Assembly (NCBI RefSeq): GCF_001513965.1
Contig: NZ_KQ948019.1
Span: forward strand, 246,853-281,356
DNA from: Streptomyces cellostaticus
Lineage (GTDB): Bacteria > Actinomycetota > Actinomycetes > Streptomycetales > Streptomycetaceae
Direction: 5' to 3'
Length of the DNA stretch: 34,504 nt
The notes under the pieces were generated by a model. That model ran no database searches. It was not told the origin of the DNA and saw only the letters and a list, made by a program, of their open reading frames with translations. The position numbers were made by a program, and so were the translations under genes. This document shows positions 27,386 through 34,504 of this stretch, piece by piece; the stretch's first letter is position 1, and the number at the start of each line of letters is the position of its first letter.

Positions 27386-28225
27386 ATGGTATCGAAGGTA
27401 GTTGACGCCCGCCGGGCCGCCGTGCTCGGTTCGCCGATCGCCCATTCCCTCTCCCCGGTGCTGCACCGGGCGGCCTACGACGCACTCGGGCTCACCGACT
27501 GGTCGTACGACCGCTTCGAGATGGACGAGGCCGCCCTGCCCGGCTTCCTCGAGAAGCTCGGTCCGGAGTGGGCGGGGCTGTCGCTGACCATGCCGCTGAA
27601 GCGGGCGGTCATTCCGCTGGTGGACGAGATCAGCGAGACGGCCGCATCGGTCGACGCCGTCAACACGGTGGTCTTCGCCGAGGACGGGCGCCGCATCGGC
27701 GACAACACCGACATCCCGGGCATGGTGGCCGCGCTGCGCGAGCACGGCATCGAACAGGTCGACTCCGCGGCGATCCTCGGCGCCGGCGCCACCGCCTCCT
27801 CCGCGCTGGCCGCCCTGGCCCGGATCTGCACCGGCGAGGTCGTCGCCTATGTGCGCAGCGAGACCCGCGCCGCCGAGATGCGCCAGTGGGGCGAACGGCT
27901 CGACGTCGACGTCCGCACGGCGGACTGGTCGGACGCGGCACAGGCCCTGCGCGCCCCCCTGGTGATCGCCACCACCCCCGCCGGTACGACCGACGCCCTC
28001 GCCGCCGCCGTACCCGAGCGGCCCGCCACCCTCTTCGACGTGCTCTACGACCCCTGGCCCACCGAGCTCGCGGCCCGCTGGTCCATGTTCGGCGGCGCCG
28101 TCGTCAGCGGCCTCGATCTCCTGGTCCACCAGGCCGTCCTCCAGGTCGAGCAGATGACCGGCCGCTCCCCGGTGCCCCTGGAGGCCATGCGACGCGCCGG
28201 GGAGAAGGCGCTCGCCGCCCGCTGA
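27386..28225 (+). CDS. aroE: Shikimate dehydrogenase
   Basis: AroE reduces 3-dehydroshikimate to shikimate with NADPH. The 279-residue protein has the substrate motif GSPIAHSLSP (15-24), LTMPLK with catalytic Lys72, VNTVV and DNTDIPG with Asp109, the nucleotide-binding GAGATASSAL region (about 132-141), and GLDLLVHQAVLQ near the end. The cofactor loop after the Gly-rich turn reads RSETRAAEMR, compatible with NADP. ATG 27386 follows AAGGA (27372-27376) at 9 nt. It precedes aroC, aroK and aroB; the first gap of 165 nt may hold another promoter. Confidence 0.95.
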   Translation: MVSKVVDARRAAVLGSPIAHSLSPVLHRAAYDALGLTDWSYDRFEMDEAALPGFLEKLGPEWAGLSLTMPLKRAVIPLVDEISETAASVDAVNTVVFAEDGRRIGDNTDIPGMVAALREHGIEQVDSAAILGAGATASSALAALARICTGEVVAYVRSETRAAEMRQWGERLDVDVRTADWSDAAQALRAPLVIATTPAGTTDALAAAVPERPATLFDVLYDPWPTELAARWSMFGGAVVSGLDLLVHQAVLQVEQMTGRSPVPLEAMRRAGEKALAAR

Positions 28226-28390
28226 ACGCCCACCTGCGCGTCCGCCTGCTGGACCAGCGACCGGACACCCGCCCCGGACGTGGGAGGATCGTAGGTGGCG
28301 GGCCGGGGTCGCGCACCCGGTCGCGCAGTCGCCGTACGCGAGGACGTGCGTACGCAGGGCAGTACCGGGCGCGAACACTGAGGAGCACCG

Positions 28391-31178
<2,788 letters not shown>

Positions 31179-31229
31179 GTACCCCGCTGTTCCTTCTGCC
31201 CGATTCCCTTGCCGGACCGGGCACTTCGG

Positions 31230-31270
31230 ACCGCCCCCGGTCGTTTCACCAAACGACGACCGGGGGCGGT
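31230..31270. terminator. Hairpin terminator after aroB
   Basis: ACCGCCCCCGGTCG (31230-31243) pairs perfectly with 31257-31270; TTT (31244-31246) can pair with AAA (31251-31253) inside the loop. The downstream sequence is not T-rich, so it may be an inefficient or factor-assisted terminator. Confidence 0.75.
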
Positions 31271-31343
31271 ACCGTTCGGTAAGGAGCGGGCTCCGCACCC
31301 GCCTGCCAGCGCCAAATGTGTGTACGAGACGGAGTGGCAACGG

Positions 31344-32159
31344 ATGCAGCACGCAGTGGGGTCTCCGCTGCCGCCGCCCCACCAGCCGGGGCAGGGACCG
31401 CACGTCGGCTGGGCGCCGGCCGCACACCACCCGGGCCCGCACCCGGGAGCCCCCCAGGGTCCCGCACCCGTACCCCCGCCGCCACCCGCGCCGGGCTTTG
31501 CGCCGGTACCCGACACCACCGGCCATGTACCGCTGCCGCCCGGCGGCCCGGTCGGCGCGCCCACCGCACCTCCGGCCGCTGTCCCGATCCCGGACCCGAC
31601 GGCCACCACCCTGGCCGTGCTGCTGATCGGCCCCGCGGGCGCGGGCAAGACCAGCGTGGCCAAGTACTGGGCGACCCACCGCCGGGTGCCCACCGCCCAC
31701 ATCAGCCTGGACGACGTACGCGAATGGGTCCGCTCGGGCTACGCGAACCCGCAGTCGGGGTGGAACGACAACTCCGAGGCCCAGTACCGCCTCGCCCGCC
31801 GCACCTGCGGTTTCGCCGCCCGGAACTTCCTGGCCAACGGCATCTCCTGCATCCTGGACGACGCCGTCTTCCCGGACCGCCCCGTCGTGGGCCTCGGCGG
31901 CTGGAAGCGGCACGTCGGCCCCGGCCTGCTCCCGGTCGTCCTCCTCCCGGGCCTCGACATCGTCCTGGAGCGCAACGCCGAACGCAGCGGCAACCGCCGC
32001 CTCACCGACGAGGAGGTGGCCCGCATCCACGGCCGCATGGCCGGCTGGTACGGCTCGGGCCTCCCGATCATCGACAACTCCCAGCTGGACGTCCCCGGCA
32101 CGGCCCGAGTACTGGACGACGTCCTGGCCAGAGCCATCGCAAGCCCCCCGAGCTGGTAA
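31344..32159 (+). CDS. Proline-rich P-loop kinase-like protein (AAA_33 type)
   Basis: The 271-residue protein has an N-terminal half (1-88) made of Pro, His, Gly and Ala, including five consecutive prolines at 44-48, and a P-loop domain (about 89-271). Walker A is GPAGAGKTS (96-104, Lys102), then ISLDDVREW (120-128) with two Asp, an RLARR basic stretch, and ISCILDDAVF, the usual second acidic strand of zeta-toxin/polynucleotide-kinase-like enzymes. A small-molecule or nucleic-acid kinase is likely, but the substrate is unknown. ATG 31344 follows GGAG (31331-31334) at 9 nt; the frame extends upstream with no support. It lies between aroB and the M24 gene. Confidence 0.8.
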   Translation: MQHAVGSPLPPPHQPGQGPHVGWAPAAHHPGPHPGAPQGPAPVPPPPPAPGFAPVPDTTGHVPLPPGGPVGAPTAPPAAVPIPDPTATTLAVLLIGPAGAGKTSVAKYWATHRRVPTAHISLDDVREWVRSGYANPQSGWNDNSEAQYRLARRTCGFAARNFLANGISCILDDAVFPDRPVVGLGGWKRHVGPGLLPVVLLPGLDIVLERNAERSGNRRLTDEEVARIHGRMAGWYGSGLPIIDNSQLDVPGTARVLDDVLARAIASPPSW

Positions 32160-32182
32160 GCAAGCGGGGCCGGGAGATCCCC

Positions 32183-32222
32183 AGGGCGCGGGGAACTGCG
32201 CGATCAACCCCCACGACCCGCA
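32183..32222. repeat. Dispersed Streptomyces intergenic repeat
   Basis: The stretch beginning AGGGCGCGGGGAACTGCGCG, followed by ATCAACCCCCACGACCCGCA, resembles a short element that I know to recur in many Streptomyces intergenic regions (typically GGGGCGCGGGGAACTGCGCG then ACCAGCCCCCAC). Its role is unknown. Confidence 0.7.
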
Positions 32223-32297
32223 CCCGGCACACGACCGCACCACCCCCCACAGACCCCACTCGGCCCTCACCAATACGCACAACTCGGTCAAAACTCC

Positions 32298-32310
32298 TAC
32301 GCTCATCTCA
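32298..32310 (+). promoter_or_regulatory. -10 box TACGCT, likely leaderless start
   Basis: TACGCT (32298-32303) is 7 nt before ATG 32310, and the bases between are pyrimidine-rich with no ribosome site. No clear -35. Confidence 0.45.
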
Positions 32311-33416
32311 TGTCAGAGGTGTACGCGACCCGCCGAGCCCGTCTCAGGGAACGCTGCAACGCGGCCGGCACCGCGGCAGCGCTCATCTCCCGCCCAGCCA
32401 ACGTGCGCTACCTGGCGGGTGCCGCCCCCCGGTGCGCCGTCCTGCTCCTCGGCAAGTGCCAGGACCTGCTGGTGTGCGCCGTTCCACCGGAGGACCGGCC
32501 CGCAGAGGGCCGCCCCGACGAGGCATTGGCGCTGCACGTCCTTGCCTCACCCGGGGGCGACCCCGCCGTAGCGGCCGCCGATCTCGCCGCAGGCCAGGGC
32601 GCCGAATCCCTCGCGGTGGAGGAACACCACCTCACCGTCGCCCGCCACAGAGCACTCTCCTCCGTCGCCCCCAGGCTGCGCCTCGCCGACCTGGGGGGAG
32701 CCGTCGAGCAGCTCAGAGTGGTCAAGGACGAGGAGGAGATTTCCTGCCTGCGGATCGGCTCCGAGATCGCCGACCAGGCGCTCGGCGAGCTGCTGGAGTC
32801 GATCCTGGTCGGCCGCACCGAGCGGCACCTCGCGCTGGAACTGGAGCGGCGGCTGGTCGACCACGGCGCCGACGGGCCCGCCTTCGCGACCTCCGTGGCC
32901 ACCGGGCCGCACTCGGGGCGCCGCGGCCACCGCCCCACCGACCGCCGGGTGGAGGAGGGTGACTTCCTCTCCGTCTGCCTCGGCGCCACCTACCGCGGCT
33001 ACCGCTGCGAGATCGGCCGTACCTTCGTCATTGGCACCTCGCCCGCCGACTGGCAGATCGAGCTGTACGACCTCGTCTTCGCCGCCCAGCGCGCCGGACG
33101 CGAGTCCCTGGCGCCCGGCGCGGCCTACCGTGATGTGGACCGCGCGGCACGCCAGGTGCTGGACTCCGCGGGCTATGCGGAGGCCCTGCCACCGCTCACC
33201 GGACACGGCGTCGGACTCGAAATCGACGAGGACCCGCAGCTGGCCCCCGCAGCCATGGGTAAACTGGACGCTTGCGTGCCGGTCACCGTCGAACCGGGGG
33301 TCCACCTCCCGGGCCGGGGCGGCGTCCGGATCGATGACACGCTCGTCGTACGCCCCGAGGCGGACGGCGGACCCGAGCTACTCACCATCACGACCAAGGA
33401 GCTGCTCGCGCTCTAG
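32310..33416 (+). CDS. M24 (aminopeptidase P-like) protein with altered metal ligands
   Basis: The 368-residue protein has the two-domain layout of Xaa-Pro peptidases: an N-terminal creatinase-like domain (1-135) and a pita-bread C-terminal domain (about 140-365). Against the usual M24 ligands Asp, Asp, His, Glu, Glu, only His299 (TGHGVG) and Glu328 (VTVEPG) are plainly kept. The first Asp is Cys223 (FLSVCLGA), the second is Glu234 (YRCEIGRT), and the last Glu is Asp342 (GGVRIDDT). The extra His in the HE.P motif is Asp306 (IDEDP). It may bind metal differently or be non-catalytic. It sits directly upstream of efp, where canonical pepQ/pepP genes usually lie. It is likely leaderless. Confidence 0.85.
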   Translation: MSEVYATRRARLRERCNAAGTAAALISRPANVRYLAGAAPRCAVLLLGKCQDLLVCAVPPEDRPAEGRPDEALALHVLASPGGDPAVAAADLAAGQGAESLAVEEHHLTVARHRALSSVAPRLRLADLGGAVEQLRVVKDEEEISCLRIGSEIADQALGELLESILVGRTERHLALELERRLVDHGADGPAFATSVATGPHSGRRGHRPTDRRVEEGDFLSVCLGATYRGYRCEIGRTFVIGTSPADWQIELYDLVFAAQRAGRESLAPGAAYRDVDRAARQVLDSAGYAEALPPLTGHGVGLEIDEDPQLAPAAMGKLDACVPVTVEPGVHLPGRGGVRIDDTLVVRPEADGGPELLTITTKELLAL

Positions 33417-33473
33417 CCTCGCGCTGTGCGCATGCCACCCGGGTCGTACGTCAGTCCAGGAGATTCCGCAACC

Positions 33474-34040
33474 GTGGCTTCCACGAACGACCTCAAGAAC
33501 GGCATGGTGCTCAAGCTCGAAGGCGGCCAGCTCTGGTCCGTCGTCGAGTTCCAGCACGTCAAGCCTGGCAAGGGCCCGGCCTTCGTGCGCACCAAGCTGA
33601 AGAACGTGCTGTCCGGCAAGGTGGTCGACAAGACCTTCAACGCCGGCGTCAAGGTCGAGACCGCCACTGTCGACAAGCGCGACATGCAGTTCTCGTACAT
33701 GGACGGCGAGTACTTCGTCTTCATGGACATGCAGACCTACGACCAGCTGCACATCGACCGGAAGGCCGTCGGCGACGCCGCGAACTTCCTGATCGAGGGT
33801 TTCACCGCCACCGTCGCGCAGCACGAGGGCGAGGTGCTCTTCGTCGAGCTCCCGGCCGCCGTCGAGCTCGTCATCCAGGAGACCGAGCCGGGCGTCCAGG
33901 GCGACCGCTCCACCGGTGGCACCAAGCCCGCCACCTTGGAGACCGGCCACCAGATCCAGGTCCCGCTCTTCATCACCACCGGTGAGAAGATCAAGGTCGA
34001 CACCCGTACGAGCGACTACCTCGGCCGGGTGAACAGCTAA
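33474..34040 (+). CDS. efp: Elongation factor P
   Basis: EF-P helps the ribosome join consecutive prolines. The 188-residue protein has three beta domains; the tip loop is KPGKGPAF with Lys33 between Gly residues and flanked by prolines (PGKGP), the actinobacterial loop type reported to work without lysine modification. The C-terminal [16 protein letters not shown] signature is intact. I chose GTG 33474 (ribosome site AGGAGA 33458-33463, spacing 10); an upstream in-frame GTG at 33426 would add 16 unlikely residues. No EF-P modification gene lies in the window. nusB starts 2 nt after the stop. Confidence 0.97.
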   Translation: MASTNDLKNGMVLKLEGGQLWSVVEFQHVKPGKGPAFVRTKLKNVLSGKVVDKTFNAGVKVETATVDKRDMQFSYMDGEYFVFMDMQTYDQLHIDRKAVGDAANFLIEGFTATVAQHEGEVLFVELPAAVELVIQETEPGVQGDRSTGGTKPATLETGHQIQVPLFITTGEKIKVDTRTSDYLGRVNS

Positions 34041-34042
34041 CC

Positions 34043-34477
34043 GTGGCTGCTCGCAACACGGCCCGCAAGCGCGCCTTCCAGATCCTCTTCGAGGGCGACC
34101 AGCGCGGCGCCGACGTCCTGACGGTCCTCGCGGACTGGATCCGGCTCTCCCGGGCCGACACCCGGCAGCCGCCGGTGAGCGAGTACACGATGCAGCTGGT
34201 CGAGGGCTACGCGGAGCACGCGCAGCGCATCGACGAGCTGATCGCCCAGTACGCGGTCGGCTGGACGCTCGACCGGATGCCGGTCGTCGACCGCAACATC
34301 CTGCGCCTGGGCGCCTACGAGCTGATCTGGGTGGACGAGACCCCGGATGCCGTCGTCCTGGACGAGATGGTGCAGCTGGCCAAGGAGTTCTCCACGGACG
34401 AGTCGCCCTCGTTCGTCAACGGTCTCCTGGGCCGCCTGAAGGAACTGAAGCCTTCGCTCCGCCGCGACGAGGCGTGA
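34043..34477 (+). CDS. nusB: Transcription antitermination factor NusB
   Basis: NusB with NusE (S10) binds boxA RNA in rRNA transcription. The 144-residue, all-helical protein opens with MAARNTARKRAFQILFEG, has the middle VGWTLDRMPVVDRNILRLG block and the C-terminal VLDEMVQLAKEFSTDESPSF signature of the family. GTG 34043 is 2 nt after the efp stop, with a weak ribosome site inside efp, so it depends on coupling. The order M24-efp-nusB is common in Gram-positive bacteria. The window ends 27 nt after its stop. Confidence 0.97.
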   Translation: MAARNTARKRAFQILFEGDQRGADVLTVLADWIRLSRADTRQPPVSEYTMQLVEGYAEHAQRIDELIAQYAVGWTLDRMPVVDRNILRLGAYELIWVDETPDAVVLDEMVQLAKEFSTDESPSFVNGLLGRLKELKPSLRRDEA

Positions 34478-34504
34478 GAGGCACCAGCGACACATCACGC
34501 CGGA

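Noticed and set aside
31316..32962. A 548-codon + strand frame across the P-loop and M24 genes
   Set aside because: Arg/Pro/Gly-rich shadow of two better-supported frames.

Overview
The window reads as a stretch of a Streptomyces-type actinobacterial chromosome. Codons are strongly G/C-ending, GTG and TTG starts are common, Shine-Dalgarno sites are GGAGG-like, and I found no TTA codon in the genes I read. The gene order matches, as I recall it, the conserved core block around relA-secDF-ruvABC in Streptomyces coelicolor. I see no insertion sequence, prophage, CRISPR array, rRNA or tRNA. Of the 32 intact genes, 30 lie on the + strand; only the DUF349 gene and the cyclophilin gene are on the - strand, together with one decayed regulator gene.

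Layout. 97-3078: a LemA-like membrane protein, the PLP synthase pair pdxS/pdxT, and a YebC/TACO1-family gene. 3167-5526: a strong terminator, then ruvC-ruvA-ruvB (Holliday junction processing). 5585-9826: a promoter, then yajC-secD-secF-apt (Sec export, adenine salvage), closed by a long terminator. 9827-10533: a non-coding stretch with a 65-67 bp tandem repeat and C-rich runs. 10534-13134: the bifunctional (p)ppGpp enzyme relA, converging with the - strand DUF349 gene on a shared 19-bp hairpin. 14534-17577: a lipid- or membrane-anchored cyclophilin (-), and divergently a glyoxalase-II-like hydrolase followed by hisS. 17729-20845: a VKOR protein, rarA, and rpsD behind a roughly 320-nt structured leader. 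20850-21325: a decayed LuxR/AfsR-type ATPase regulator on the - strand. 21471-27247: two small envelope-associated genes, alaS, ruvX and mltG. 27386-31270: aroE-aroC-aroK-aroB (shikimate pathway) ending in a hairpin. 31344-34477: a proline-rich P-loop kinase-like protein, an M24 peptidase-like protein with altered metal ligands, efp and nusB.

The genes form several housekeeping modules: cofactor synthesis (PLP, chorismate), recombination and replication repair (RuvABC, RarA, RuvX), translation (HisRS, AlaRS, S4, EF-P, YebC), protein export and envelope (SecDF-YajC, MltG, VKOR, cyclophilin), and stringent response (RelA). Nothing here looks like a wholly new system. The most unusual points are the M24 protein with four changed active-site positions, the regulator remnant, the tandem repeat and C-runs before relA, the long rpsD leader, three genes whose start codon sits exactly 7 nt after a -10 box (likely leaderless), and a DnaN-clamp-like peptide at the RuvB C-terminus.
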